This document shows positions 17,243 through 26,092 of a stretch of DNA of 64,000 bases, in pieces. The stretch is from contig NZ_JXQD01000024.1 of NCBI RefSeq assembly GCF_002100145.1, positions 2,094-66,093 on the forward strand, in the 5' to 3' direction. Position 1 is the first letter of the stretch. Each line of letters opens with the position of its first letter. The translations under genes and the position numbers were made by a program. The stretch comes from Vibrio sp. qd031 (GTDB taxonomy: Bacteria > Pseudomonadota > Gammaproteobacteria > Enterobacterales > Vibrionaceae). The notes beneath the pieces were generated by a model that saw nothing but the letters and a program-made list of their open reading frames with translations, had not been told where the DNA came from and did no database searches.

Positions 17243-18496
17243 TTAGGCATTACTTAAAACGGCCATCGCGAGCATAAGTAGCGGGATTTGTTGACCGTTT
17301 TCAAACATCACATTGCCATCTTTAATCACGCCTTGCAGCTGATACCCTTGTCCATCATCGGTCATTATCTCCATGATCATCAGCTCATCAATAACTTGCT
17401 CAAGCATAGGGAATGACTCGACTAACGGTTTGGTGATATATGCACTAAAGACACCATCAACCGCGATAAGCATTTCGTAGATGTCTGTGCTCGATGCTTG
17501 CTCTGGCCAATTTAACTGCCAAGTGGAGCTTACACTGCCACCACCAAGTTCAAAGCTAAACAGCTCTTGTTCCAGAGATAGTCCATTTGCGAGTAGCGAG
17601 ACAAGAGTGTCGAACATTTCAGCGGTTTGTTGGTCGGTTAATGCGTTACCACTAGATAGTTCAGCAAGCCTGTTCACCGCGATTGAATCAAAACCACCAG
17701 CGTTCATGGCGACAACAATATTGTTTGCTTCAAAATCCATATTCTTCAACTGTTCGACATCGAGTTTGTATGCCGTACCATATGTATTGGTTTGGTCGTC
17801 GAAAGAGGTCGAAAAGTCGTAGTTAATCCCGCTAACCTGTGCACTGAGCCCAGACTCTGGTTCATTGAAGGTCACGCTGCCAACCGTAAACTGTTGCTTT
17901 CCAAGCCAAATTTGGTTTTCAAATACGCCGCTGGCTGTTACATCAACGTCAGCAAACTCTAACATTGCACCGAAATCGTCCTGCATACTAATTGAAGGCG
18001 TCGCAATTGCATATTGAATGGTATGATTGGGTTCAACACTCCCCGTCACCTGCCACGATGGGACAGTCAGTACTGCACTGTCTTCCAGTACCACACTAAA
18101 CGCATTTGAATACGCTAAGTGAATATCGGTCGCGCCATTTAACAACGTCTTGGACTCAATGACGAGTGCATCGCTATCCCAGTTTTGAATAGTGGAATCA
18201 GAGGTAACAGAGATGAGTCCATGTACAATATCGTGAGAGAGTAAAAATTCTGTAGGTAACCCCAAATCTTGAAGTTGCTGTTTCGCCACTTCGGCTTCTA
18301 CAGCCACTTTAGTGGTTGCTTCTGATGAAAAATAGCCTCTTTGATAATCAATTAGTTCAATCGAAACATTACTGTTATCTATGGAAGTCACCAAATCGTC
18401 AAAGGCCGTGTGGGCTATTTGCCCTACCGCGAGTGGCCAACAACCTAATAGTGCAATTCCACCACCAACAGCGCCATAAAACTTAAGAGATTTCAT
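17243..18496 (-). CDS. DUF945 (YdgA-like) family protein
   Basis: A 417-residue protein with an N-terminal hydrophobic segment (VGGGIALLGCWPLAVGQIA, about 10-28) serving as signal or anchor, then a long periplasmic region rich in beta-type repeats with the DUF945 hallmark IELIDYQRGYFSSEATTKV (about 46-64). E. coli YdgA is the best-known member. The molecular function of the family is not established; roles in the periplasm or envelope are assumed. A single gene with its own terminator, divergent from the outer-membrane protein gene at 18761. Confidence 0.85.
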   Translation of the reverse strand: MKSLKFYGAVGGGIALLGCWPLAVGQIAHTAFDDLVTSIDNSNVSIELIDYQRGYFSSEATTKVAVEAEVAKQQLQDLGLPTEFLLSHDIVHGLISVTSDSTIQNWDSDALVIESKTLLNGATDIHLAYSNAFSVVLEDSAVLTVPSWQVTGSVEPNHTIQYAIATPSISMQDDFGAMLEFADVDVTASGVFENQIWLGKQQFTVGSVTFNEPESGLSAQVSGINYDFSTSFDDQTNTYGTAYKLDVEQLKNMDFEANNIVVAMNAGGFDSIAVNRLAELSSGNALTDQQTAEMFDTLVSLLANGLSLEQELFSFELGGGSVSSTWQLNWPEQASSTDIYEMLIAVDGVFSAYITKPLVESFPMLEQVIDELMIMEIMTDDGQGYQLQGVIKDGNVMFENGQQIPLLMLAMAVLSNA

Positions 18497-18760
18497 TAAC
18501 TTTCGCTTACTTCACAGAAAATAATTGGCATTAGTGTAAGCAAACCCGTCCCAAATTACACCTTAAAAATCATCTCCTTCAACCTAATCGAGTCTGTAAG
18601 CCTTTAAATACTATGGACAGAAAGTCACCGTTTTACCGTCAATGTGGCGTTAAAAATGGTAGTACCAAAGGCAAGTTTCCTTTATAGTGCAGGGATAAAG
18701 CTGGCGAAGGTAAAAATGGACCATCAGCCAAGGATATAACGAAAACGGGTTATACAAATT

Positions 18761-19303
18761 ATGCGCAAAATTCTTATCGCAACTTTAACCATTGGCACAA
18801 TGTTTGGTACTTCTGCATACGCTGCTGAAATGCCTACGACCATGAGCAACTTCAATTACGACTACTTCGATACTCGTATCGGTATGGCACCACTGACATT
18901 CGGTGCTGGTATAAGTAAGTCTATCCACCCCAACGCTCATTTTTTAGCGTCTATCGACTCTAAGCTAGACGATGACTTTAACTCTAAAGTTGGTCTTGGC
19001 TTTCACGCTCCAATTAATAACTGGGCGGATCTTACTGGCTTAATGGCACTTCGTGTTGCAGCTACTGAAACTCACACCACCGATACCGGTATGGAAATCA
19101 ACTTAGGTGTGCGTCAATGGCTTGGTCCACAGTTTGAGGTTGGTGGTTACGTTGGTTACTTATCTATCTTCGAAAAAGAAGATGTCATTGGTAGCGTTTA
19201 CGGCCGCTTCCATGCTACTGAGTTATTCTCTATCGGTTTCCAAGGTATGATCAACGATATCTATGACAACCAATTCATGCTTACTACTCGCTTCAACTTT
19301 TAA
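18761..19303 (+). CDS. Small outer-membrane beta-barrel protein, function unknown
   Basis: A 180-residue protein with a clear signal peptide (TLTIGTMFGTSAYA|AEM, cut at about residue 21). The mature part consists of alternating amphipathic strands (FGAGISKSI, SKVGLGFHAP, LMALRVAATE, MEINLGVRQWL, FEVGGYVGYL) and ends in LTTRFNF, the terminal-Phe signature recognised by the BAM complex. This predicts an eight-stranded barrel. No known family is recognised. Codon choice is strongly biased to frequent codons, which suggests high expression. It stands alone with a strong terminator behind it. Confidence 0.75.
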   Translation: MRKILIATLTIGTMFGTSAYAAEMPTTMSNFNYDYFDTRIGMAPLTFGAGISKSIHPNAHFLASIDSKLDDDFNSKVGLGFHAPINNWADLTGLMALRVAATETHTTDTGMEINLGVRQWLGPQFEVGGYVGYLSIFEKEDVIGSVYGRFHATELFSIGFQGMINDIYDNQFMLTTRFNF

Positions 19304-19325
19304 GCATAGATAACTTATTAATGAT

Positions 19326-19353
19326 CAGCCGCGTTATTAAACGCGGCTTTTTT
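19326..19353. terminator. Bidirectional terminator between the outer-membrane protein gene and tfoX
   Basis: Stem AGCCGCGTT / AACGCGGCT with an ATTA loop and a T run, at the junction of two convergent genes; the tfoX-like coding end overlaps part of it. Confidence 0.85.
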
Positions 19354-19945
19354 CATTTCTGCGTGACAGCGAGGCGCTCAACTGCTGCTTGTATTCATCG
19401 GACAACAACTGCCAGTGGACACCTTGAAGCGCACCAGCAAATTTAAATAAAAGAGTGTCGTTGACTTGTTGACCATATTGCGCCTCAACTCTGCGGAACA
19501 CTTCTACTGCACCTAACGCTCTAAAAGATTCAAGATCACTGACACCTGATTTCGTGATCATTCTTTCTAAGGTAAGTCGCATATTGGGCAAGTCACGTAT
19601 GCGTTTCTCTCTGTGCTTAACACCCACTTTGTCGATTCGAGATTGATGTTTAGACAGTGACTCTAAAAGCACAAATAACGCCCTATCTTTCTTAAAAATG
19701 TCTGTTACATCGTAATAGTCGACCGTCACACACACCGTTTTTTTAACCTGCATAAAACGCTTACAAAAGTAACGCTCAAAGGTTGCGTTTAGCGCCCCAC
19801 CACCTCGCAAATAGACTCTGTGTTGATCAATCAATACAAACATTGCTCGATGATAGAACAGCCCGATGCCACCAAACATTGCTTTAAACTTTATCGATCG
19901 CTGCGCCAAACAATGGCATAGATAATTGTCCAATTGACTTTGCAT
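19337..19945 (-). CDS. tfoX: TfoX/Sxy-family DNA-uptake (competence) regulator
   Basis: A 202-residue protein. I use the ATG at 19943-19945 behind TAGGAGAC; the frame is open for 64 more codons upstream, but these look non-coding. The N-terminal TfoX domain has KAMFGGIGLFYHRAMFVLI (about 23-41) and VYLRGGG. The C-terminal domain has IRDLPNMRLTLE (about 125-136) and SFRALGAVEVFRRV, both typical of Sxy/TfoX. In Vibrio these proteins act with CRP to turn on competence pili (TfoX) or type VI secretion and motility (TfoY). The c-di-GMP riboswitch known upstream of V. cholerae tfoY is not visible here, which mildly favours TfoX. Confidence 0.85.
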   Translation of the reverse strand: MQSQLDNYLCHCLAQRSIKFKAMFGGIGLFYHRAMFVLIDQHRVYLRGGGALNATFERYFCKRFMQVKKTVCVTVDYYDVTDIFKKDRALFVLLESLSKHQSRIDKVGVKHREKRIRDLPNMRLTLERMITKSGVSDLESFRALGAVEVFRRVEAQYGQQVNDTLLFKFAGALQGVHWQLLSDEYKQQLSASLSRRNEKSRV

Positions 19946-20124
19946 ACCGTCTCCTACTTTCCAAAAGGTTAAACCTAACTCACCGAAAACGATTCGCTTA
20001 GTAAGAGTATGAAGTTGAGAGGTAAGTAGCCATTTTCTTAATTGAGTTGTAAAACGTTGCAAAACAAAGTCGCGCCCTCTCCCAATTTTCAAAAAGTTGT
20101 GTGAAAACCAGACTCTAACTCCTC
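19946..20124 (-). promoter_or_regulatory. Probable long untranslated leader of tfoX
   Basis: The 180 bp upstream of the chosen tfoX start is stop-free in frame but has no protein-like composition. In Vibrio, tfoX expression is controlled post-transcriptionally by the sRNA TfoR acting on the leader, so a long leader is expected. I cannot define the pairing site. Confidence 0.3.
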
Positions 20125-20208
20125 TTGCGATCATCAATGTTCAGCGTTAATGTGTCGCTTCAAGCTGCACTCACTCTTTTGATGGACGTTTTACTACAAG
20201 GATTTCAC

Positions 20209-21111
20209 ATGTTCTGGAGCATGTTGCTCATTTTTCTGCCTCTTTTTATCGGTTTTTTTGTTCCTGTACCAAGACATTCAATACCGGTAGTATCAAAAGC
20301 CACTCAACGCATCATTTATCTTATTTTGGCGTTAATGGGATTGTCGATTGCGCAACTAGATAACCTTGCGCAAAACCTAGCGCAAATCGGCCAGTTCTCA
20401 TTCATATTCTTTGCCGTTTTGTCAGTAAGTAATTTGGTTGCGTTGCATTTTTTAAATCGTCATATTGATATCGTCACGCAAGCACAGCTCAAGCAATTAC
20501 CATTGGGGAAAATGGCATTAGAGTCGCTTAAGTTGATCCTCGTAGTAGGGGCTGGATTCTTGCTTGGGCTCGCCATTCAGCACCCGATAACTTGGCTAGA
20601 CAGTCTTAATGAAGTCATATTGATGCTCTTGCTGTTTCTGATTGGTATCGAACTGGGTAACAGTGGAATGAGCTTGAAGCAAATATTTGTTAACCGAAAC
20701 GGAATCTTAATCGCTGTTACTGTGGCATTGAGTTCTTGGATTGGCGGAATAGTCTGTAGCGTTGTTTTAGATATTCCTGCGTATCAGGCGCTCGCATTGT
20801 CATCAGGGTTTGGATGGTATTCACTGGCAGGTATTTTAATGACGGACCACTTAGGTCCGGTTTATGGGGGTGCATCTTTTATCATAGAACTTGGCCGAGA
20901 GCTGGTGGCGCTAGTACTGATTCCATTTTTTATGATCCGAAAACCAGCCACTGCAATCGGATACGCTGGTGCGACCGCGATGGACTTTACTTTACCAGTG
21001 ATCCAAGCAAGCGGTGGGATCCGTTGTGTACCTGTCGCGATTGTTAGTGGATTCTTGCTCAGTCTTGCAGTGCCCTTTTTTATGCTGTTTTTTGTGAGTT
21101 TAGGCGGATAG
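20209..21111 (+). CDS. lysO: Lysine exporter LysO family protein (YbjE-like)
   Basis: A 300-residue membrane protein with about eight hydrophobic helices. I take the ATG at 20209 behind AAGGA; the frame is open 28 codons further but without a good ribosome site. Family blocks are IGFFVPVP near the N-terminus, LMLLLFLIGIELGNSGMSL (about 144-162), LSSGFGWYSLAGIL and GATAMDFTLPVIQASGG. LysO proteins export lysine and thialysine. Divergent from tfoX, with about 260 bp between the two start codons. Residue changes affecting transport were not apparent. Confidence 0.88.
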   Translation: MFWSMLLIFLPLFIGFFVPVPRHSIPVVSKATQRIIYLILALMGLSIAQLDNLAQNLAQIGQFSFIFFAVLSVSNLVALHFLNRHIDIVTQAQLKQLPLGKMALESLKLILVVGAGFLLGLAIQHPITWLDSLNEVILMLLLFLIGIELGNSGMSLKQIFVNRNGILIAVTVALSSWIGGIVCSVVLDIPAYQALALSSGFGWYSLAGILMTDHLGPVYGGASFIIELGRELVALVLIPFFMIRKPATAIGYAGATAMDFTLPVIQASGGIRCVPVAIVSGFLLSLAVPFFMLFFVSLGG

Positions 21112-21168
21112 GTTTAGTCTATGAACCAGAAATTTGATATGGTGAGCGCAAAACAAAAGGAACGTTGT

Positions 21169-21687
21169 ATGAAAATTTCGTGGAAGCCCCTACTGCCCAT
21201 ATTTTTTGTATTCAGCTCGTCTTCATTCGCCGCGGATACACAATGCCTAACCGATAAATACCAAGCCTACGTAAACGCCTCGATTTCGTGGTACAAACAG
21301 CTATCAGATCTGGCGACTGCGCATGACTCTGATCTCGCTGAAGTGAGCCAATGGTATGTCGAAGAGCGTATTCATCACTTCGAATTGAACCAACTTGCCG
21401 TTGAATACTACTTGCAAAGCGGATCAAGCAAGGTCAATACCGCTTTGCCCGTTGAGTCGTGGTTACAGTTATCGCAACAAGACATTAAGGCGCTCACCGA
21501 ACGCTCTGATGCGCTTGGCGACGCTGCAAAGCTAAGCTTTGAAGATCGACAACGCACCCCACACACGCAAAACTATGAGTTGCGCAGCGCATTCGCCGAT
21601 ATCCTCAGCGACCCGTCTGCTATTGCCGCACCATTAGATGCGTATAACAGTCAAGTCACTGCCGCAGCTGAAATTTCTTGCGACTAG
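21169..21687 (+). CDS. Secreted protein of unknown function
   Basis: A 172-residue protein. The ATG at 21169 is preceded by AAAAGGA and opens a good signal peptide (PLLPIFFVFSSSSFA|ADT, cut at about residue 22); an upstream in-frame ATG adds 16 polar residues and is less likely. The mature protein is mostly helical with cysteines near each end (DTQCLTDKYQ and the final SCD), which could form a disulfide. I recognise no domain. It follows lysO by 57 bp and precedes panP, but no functional link is evident. Confidence 0.7.
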   Translation: MKISWKPLLPIFFVFSSSSFAADTQCLTDKYQAYVNASISWYKQLSDLATAHDSDLAEVSQWYVEERIHHFELNQLAVEYYLQSGSSKVNTALPVESWLQLSQQDIKALTERSDALGDAAKLSFEDRQRTPHTQNYELRSAFADILSDPSAIAAPLDAYNSQVTAAAEISCD

Positions 21688-21696
21688 GCAAAAAAT

Positions 21697-21736
21697 GGCG
21701 AGACAAACTAGCACTTTTCCGCTAAATTGTGTCGCC
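21697..21736 (+). terminator. Possible terminator before panP
   Basis: Arms GGCGAGACAA and TTGTGTCGCC pair with one mismatch around a 20-nt loop, followed by a weak T-rich stretch. Confidence 0.35.
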
Positions 21737-21767
21737 TTGTTTCACTTCCAGCAAGTCTAAACGCTCT

Positions 21768-23408
21768 ATGAATGCCACCCATCGTTCTGCTCTCGTTAAC
21801 TTTGATAGTCTACTTAGGATATTCACTATACCTGAGGGGCCAGATTCGACCCTAACTCAGATCGAAGAGAAGCTCTCGGGCAACCTTAATGAGTTTCTAA
21901 AAGAGCACATCGTTGCTGAAGAAAAACCGCTCAGTGAAATAGAACATCGATTCGCCAATGCGCACATTCCAGAATTGCCAGAGTTTGTATCCGAACATAC
22001 CGAGCACTTAATGGATAACCTGGTGGCGCATTCGGTTCATACCGCGGCGCCAAGCTTTATTGGCCACATGACATCGGCACTGCCTTATTACCTAATGCCA
22101 CTGTCAAAAATCATGATTGCGCTCAATCAAAATCTGGTAAAGATCGAAACCAGTAAAGCTTTCACTCCCTTAGAGCGTCAAGTGTTAGGTATGATGCACA
22201 ATCTTGTTTATCAGCAAGACGACCCATTCTACCAGCGTTGGATGCACAGCGCTCAACACTCCTTAGGGGCATTTTGCTCTGGCGGCACCATTGCTAATAT
22301 TACGGCGCTTTGGGTCGCGAGAAACAAACTGTTTGCTCCTCGTGGAGGATTCGGTGGTGTGACTCAAGATGGTATGGTTGCAGCACTGCGACACTACGGT
22401 TTTGATGATACTGCGATATTAGTATCTAGCCGAGGTCACTACTCTTTAAGTAAATCGGCAGACGTGCTTGGCATAGGCCGAAAAAATGTTATTGCAATAG
22501 ACACCGACGAGCACAACAAACTCTCTATCCCTGCACTTAAACTGCAGCTTGAGGAGTTAAAACAGAAAAACATCAGGCCACTGGCGGTTGTCGGTATCGC
22601 AGGTACCACAGAAACAGGTAATGTCGATCCTTTGGACGAAATTGCCGCAGTGTGCCAGCAGCATCAGATCCATTTCCACGTCGATGCAGCATGGGGTGGC
22701 GCAACACTGATGTCTAATCAATACCGTCACCTACTAAAAGGGATTGAGCAAGCTGACTCGGTGACAATTGATGCTCACAAACAGCTGTACATCCCAATGG
22801 GTGCAGGTCTTGTGGTGTTCAAAAATCCCAATGATATGACGAGTGTCGAACACCACGCTGCGTATATTCTTCGTAAAGGCTCCAAAGACCTAGGGGCCCA
22901 CACCTTAGAGGGCTCTCGTTCCGGTATGGCTATGCTGCTTTATTCAAGCATGCACATCATTAGTCGACCAGGCTATGAGCTATTGATCAATCAAAGCATC
23001 GAAAAGGCCCACTACTTCGCGAAACTCATCAAAGATCATCCAGATTTCGAGTTGGTGACTGAGCCTGAATTGTGCTTGCTGACCTATCGTTTTGTCCCAG
23101 CATTTGTTCAACAAAAATTACGTGTAGCAAGTTTACAACAAAAGCAACGCATAAACTGTTTGCTAAACGATTTCACTATTGCGCTTCAAAAGCGCCAACG
23201 TGAGAATGGCCGCTCCTTTGTATCAAGAACAACCTTAAACCCGCATCAGTATCATCAACAATCTATTAATGTATTCAGAGTGGTACTGGCAAACCCACTT
23301 ACGACAAAAGCGATTTTAGACAGCATTATTACTGAGCAACAAGAGTTGGGGCATGAGTTCGGCTATTTCATGGATAAGCTACGAAACCTCTGTAGTGAGT
23401 GCAGTTAA
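21768..23408 (+). CDS. panP: PLP-dependent aspartate 1-decarboxylase PanP
   Basis: A 546-residue group II decarboxylase. PanP of Vibrio replaces the pyruvoyl enzyme PanD, making beta-alanine from aspartate for pantothenate and CoA. I start at the ATG 21768; a start 13 codons upstream is possible, and neither has a strong ribosome site. The PLP lysine is in TIDAHKQLYIPMGAG (about 322-336). Other group II features are HVDAAWGG upstream, CSGGTIANITALW in the phosphate-binding region and GSRSGMA. Length and sequence fit the PanP subfamily better than glutamate decarboxylase. Monocistronic. Confidence 0.85.
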   Translation: MNATHRSALVNFDSLLRIFTIPEGPDSTLTQIEEKLSGNLNEFLKEHIVAEEKPLSEIEHRFANAHIPELPEFVSEHTEHLMDNLVAHSVHTAAPSFIGHMTSALPYYLMPLSKIMIALNQNLVKIETSKAFTPLERQVLGMMHNLVYQQDDPFYQRWMHSAQHSLGAFCSGGTIANITALWVARNKLFAPRGGFGGVTQDGMVAALRHYGFDDTAILVSSRGHYSLSKSADVLGIGRKNVIAIDTDEHNKLSIPALKLQLEELKQKNIRPLAVVGIAGTTETGNVDPLDEIAAVCQQHQIHFHVDAAWGGATLMSNQYRHLLKGIEQADSVTIDAHKQLYIPMGAGLVVFKNPNDMTSVEHHAAYILRKGSKDLGAHTLEGSRSGMAMLLYSSMHIISRPGYELLINQSIEKAHYFAKLIKDHPDFELVTEPELCLLTYRFVPAFVQQKLRVASLQQKQRINCLLNDFTIALQKRQRENGRSFVSRTTLNPHQYHQQSINVFRVVLANPLTTKAILDSIITEQQELGHEFGYFMDKLRNLCSECS

Positions 23409-23701
23409 ATGAAAAAAACTAACAGCTTTCATTCAAGACCTGAAATTAAATTTCCTTTATCGGTAAGTAACACGTCAAAACTGGGCAAGTTAAGCCACTA
23501 AATGCTGGAAAATTAATCGCTGGATTTCCAAAACTGAAAGTTTTGTTTGAACTTAGTCATATTATAGGTAAATAGCCCCTATATTGTTTAGGTTTTATTA
23601 CACCTCACTGTGCTATTGGGTTTATACTCGAAAGATACACGTCAGCTTTATACGCCCTACCGTATTTGGTTGATATGCCCGAGACCAAGACCGATAGAGC
23701 T

Positions 23702-24556
23702 ATGAATACATTAGAAAAAGTTCAAAAGAATCTCGAGAATTTCAGTAAGAGTGAACGTAAAGTTGCTGAAGTCATATTGGCTTCTCCACAAACCGCAATC
23801 CACTCTAGTATTGCCACACTTGCAAAACTTGCTGATGTTAGTGAACCTACAGTAAACCGATTTTGTCGTCGCTTAGACACCAAAGGGTTTCCAGACTTTA
23901 AATTGCATCTGGCACAAAGTCTTGCAAACGGTACCCCTTATGTGAATCGAAATGTCGAAGAAGACGATGGCCCAGATGCCTATACACATAAGATCTTTGA
24001 ATCAACCATGGCGTGCTTGGATGTGGCAAAAAACAGCCTTGATCCAATGCAAGTTAATCGCGCCGTTGATCTATTGACTCAGGCGAAGCGCATCTCCTTT
24101 TTTGGTCAAGGAGCATCATCATCGGTTGCTAAAGACGCTCAGAATAAGTTTATTCGTTTTAATATCCCGATTGCGCGCTTCGACGATGTAGTCATGCAAC
24201 GTATGAGCTGCATAAATTGCACCGATAATGATGTGGTTGTCTTGATTTCTCATACTGGCCGCACCAAGAGTACGGTAGAAATCGCCAATCTCGCGCGCGA
24301 CAATGGCGCAACCGTTATCGCTATTACAGCGAAAGACTCACCACTCGATAAAGCCAGTTCACTATCAATCACATTGGAAATTCCAGAAGATACTGACGTG
24401 TATATGCCAATGGCAAGCCGCATCGTACAGATGACGGTCATTGACGTCCTAGCAACTGGATTTACCCTGCGACGTGGTACTGGCTTTAGAGAAAATTTGA
24501 GACGCGTAAAAGACGCCTTGAAAGACTCGCGCTACGACAAAGACTCACATTACTAA
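23702..24556 (+). CDS. hexR: HexR transcriptional regulator (RpiR family)
   Basis: A 284-residue regulator. I take the ATG at 23702 because MNTLEKVQKNLENFSKSERKV matches HexR N-termini. The N-terminal RpiR helix-turn-helix includes SIATLAKLADVSEPTVNRFC (about 37-56). The C-terminal SIS domain has FGQGASSSVAKDAQNKF (about 135-151) and ISHTGRTKSTVEIANLA, the sugar-phosphate site. HexR represses or activates central carbon genes (zwf, edd, eda, pyk, gap) and is released by KDPG. It is very close to the enterobacterial sequence throughout. No edd, zwf or pyk neighbour is in the window. Confidence 0.95.
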   Translation: MNTLEKVQKNLENFSKSERKVAEVILASPQTAIHSSIATLAKLADVSEPTVNRFCRRLDTKGFPDFKLHLAQSLANGTPYVNRNVEEDDGPDAYTHKIFESTMACLDVAKNSLDPMQVNRAVDLLTQAKRISFFGQGASSSVAKDAQNKFIRFNIPIARFDDVVMQRMSCINCTDNDVVVLISHTGRTKSTVEIANLARDNGATVIAITAKDSPLDKASSLSITLEIPEDTDVYMPMASRIVQMTVIDVLATGFTLRRGTGFRENLRRVKDALKDSRYDKDSHY

Positions 24557-24566
24557 ACAATGACTT

Positions 24567-24592
24567 AAAAAGGCGCAGCAGCGCCTTTTTTT
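24567..24592 (+). terminator. Intrinsic terminator after hexR
   Basis: AAAAAGGCGC / GCGCCTTTTT around a short AGCA-type loop, ending in a T run. Confidence 0.85.
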
Positions 24593-24655
24593 ATGTTTGC
24601 CCTTTTCCCCTTTACTGAACCATTCACAATGATTACAAGGAGCGTAAAACAGTGA

Positions 24656-24813
24656 TGAAAATAGTATTAACTGTATTGGTGCTAGTCGCCGTGCTCGTTT
24701 TGATAGTTTTGAATAACGATAACGCGCTCGCGATGGTGTGCAGTACATTTGATGTGATACAGGAGCAGTATCCTGTAGAGTGCAGTAAAGCGAGAGTGAT
24801 TTCTGCCTTCTAA
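24656..24813 (+). pseudogene. Small membrane-peptide ORF apparently broken by a 1-nt frameshift after the second codon
   Basis: A good ribosome site (AAGGAG at 24638-24643) precedes GTG ATG AAA TAG, which stops at once. In the next frame a protein-like sequence begins immediately (IVLTVLVLVAVLVLIVL, then a polar tail with two cysteines ending VISAF) and runs to the TAA at 24811-24813. One extra A would join the two into a single small membrane or signal-peptide protein of about 52 residues. No standard start fits the second frame except a TTG at 24676 without a ribosome site. It could be a sequencing error, a recent frameshift or a decayed gene. Confidence 0.4.
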
Positions 24814-24833
24814 GCTCGCTTGTCCAACTATAC

Positions 24834-24860
24834 AAAAAGGAGCATTACGCTCCTTTTTGC
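24834..24860. terminator. Bidirectional terminator before the iron-alcohol dehydrogenase gene end
   Basis: AAAAAGGAGC / GCTCCTTTTT with an ATTAC loop between converging transcription units. Confidence 0.85.
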
Positions 24861-24892
24861 TTAATTGCCTAGTCTAATTTAGTCTTCAACAG

Positions 24893-26092
24893 CTATTCGG
24901 ATAGTGCATCTTCAACATCATCTTTTGCGGGTGACGTTTGATGACATTGGCACACCTGACTCAATATATATTCCAAGCGTTCTTGGGTGAGCGGGAGTGG
25001 ATTTCCTTTAATTGCCACGGTTTTCATTGCGTCTTGGCTAACAGAGTTAAACGACGTATCGCACAAGCCAAATTCGGTAAGCTCTGGGATATCAAGCTTG
25101 GCTAGCATGGCTTTAACCCACTCTACCCCATCACTGTGACTGGCATCTTCACGACCGGTCAGTAATTTTGCGATAGTGCGGTAGCGTGTCAACAGATCGT
25201 TTCGTCCCGCAGACTTAGCCGCTTTAATGTTCTCTTGCATAACATAAGGAGCAAGCCTTGAAGAGATCACACTATGTGGTGCAGCGATTTTCCCCCCTAA
25301 AGCGGACGCAAGTCCATGTGCGGCCCCTAACTTGGCATTGGTTATGGCCATTCCTCCAAGCATTGCTGCAAAGGAGAGATCCGAGCGAGCTCGCGGATTG
25401 TCTTGACGACATCCCGCCACAATGGATGCAGATATCCTCCTCAAGCCCTCTTCACATATCATATCGGTCAAGGGATTGGGCTCGCCACATACATACGCTT
25501 CCATTAAGTGTGTAAACGCATCCAAAGCACCACGTGCTGAGGTGTAAGCATCGGTTCCATAGGTCAACATTGGGTCGACAATGGCTACGTCCGCTAACAT
25601 GTCTGGACTTCGCAAGCTCACTTTTACTTGATCTTGATTGGATTTGAGTACCGCGTTTTTCGTGACTTCTGAACCCGTGCTAGCGGTGGTGGGAATAGCA
25701 ATAAATGGCAATGGTTTGGTTTTTAGAGGTACATTTCGACCAACGACTTCAACATAGTCGTATAGACTGCCACTGTTTGGTATAAGTGCCGCGAGCGCTT
25801 TACCCATGTCGATAGCGCTACCACCACCAATAGCAACTACCATATCGGGTCTAAATTTTCGCGCGAGCGTGGCTGTCTCTTCCACCATGGTTATTTGCGG
25901 TTCAGCAGATATTGATATGTGCTGATAACGCATGTTTTGAGAATGGATATAGTTAATGAGTGGCTGGGCTCGGTTCAGGTCTTTGCCTGTAATCAACAGT
26001 ACCGAGTAACCAAACTGATTGAGAGTAGAAAGAGAGTTTTGGTACGCTCCTTCCCCAAAGATGATCCGTGTGGACGTCATGAACTGAAACAT
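24893..26092 (-). CDS. Iron-containing (group III) alcohol dehydrogenase
   Basis: A 399-residue dehydrogenase, the usual family length. NAD-binding region: VVAIGGGSAIDMGKA (about 84-98), PTTASTGSEVT. Metal ligands are expected at Asp and His of GALDAFTHLMEAYV (about 188-201) and the His residues of AAHGLA and APHSV (about 258-276). The family oxidises or reduces short alcohols, diols or aldehydes, often in fermentation; the substrate cannot be told. An FNR-like box TTGATCTAGTTCAA lies about 60 bp upstream, which would fit anaerobic expression. The C-terminal extension (QCHQTSPAKDDVEDALSE) is polar and unremarkable. Confidence 0.92.
   Translation of the reverse strand: MFQFMTSTRIIFGEGAYQNSLSTLNQFGYSVLLITGKDLNRAQPLINYIHSQNMRYQHISISAEPQITMVEETATLARKFRPDMVVAIGGGSAIDMGKALAALIPNSGSLYDYVEVVGRNVPLKTKPLPFIAIPTTASTGSEVTKNAVLKSNQDQVKVSLRSPDMLADVAIVDPMLTYGTDAYTSARGALDAFTHLMEAYVCGEPNPLTDMICEEGLRRISASIVAGCRQDNPRARSDLSFAAMLGGMAITNAKLGAAHGLASALGGKIAAPHSVISSRLAPYVMQENIKAAKSAGRNDLLTRYRTIAKLLTGREDASHSDGVEWVKAMLAKLDIPELTEFGLCDTSFNSVSQDAMKTVAIKGNPLPLTQERLEYILSQVCQCHQTSPAKDDVEDALSE

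Noticed and set aside
19946..20124. c-di-GMP (GEMM) riboswitch upstream of the tfoX-like gene
   Set aside because: The conserved GEMM core blocks are absent from the leader.
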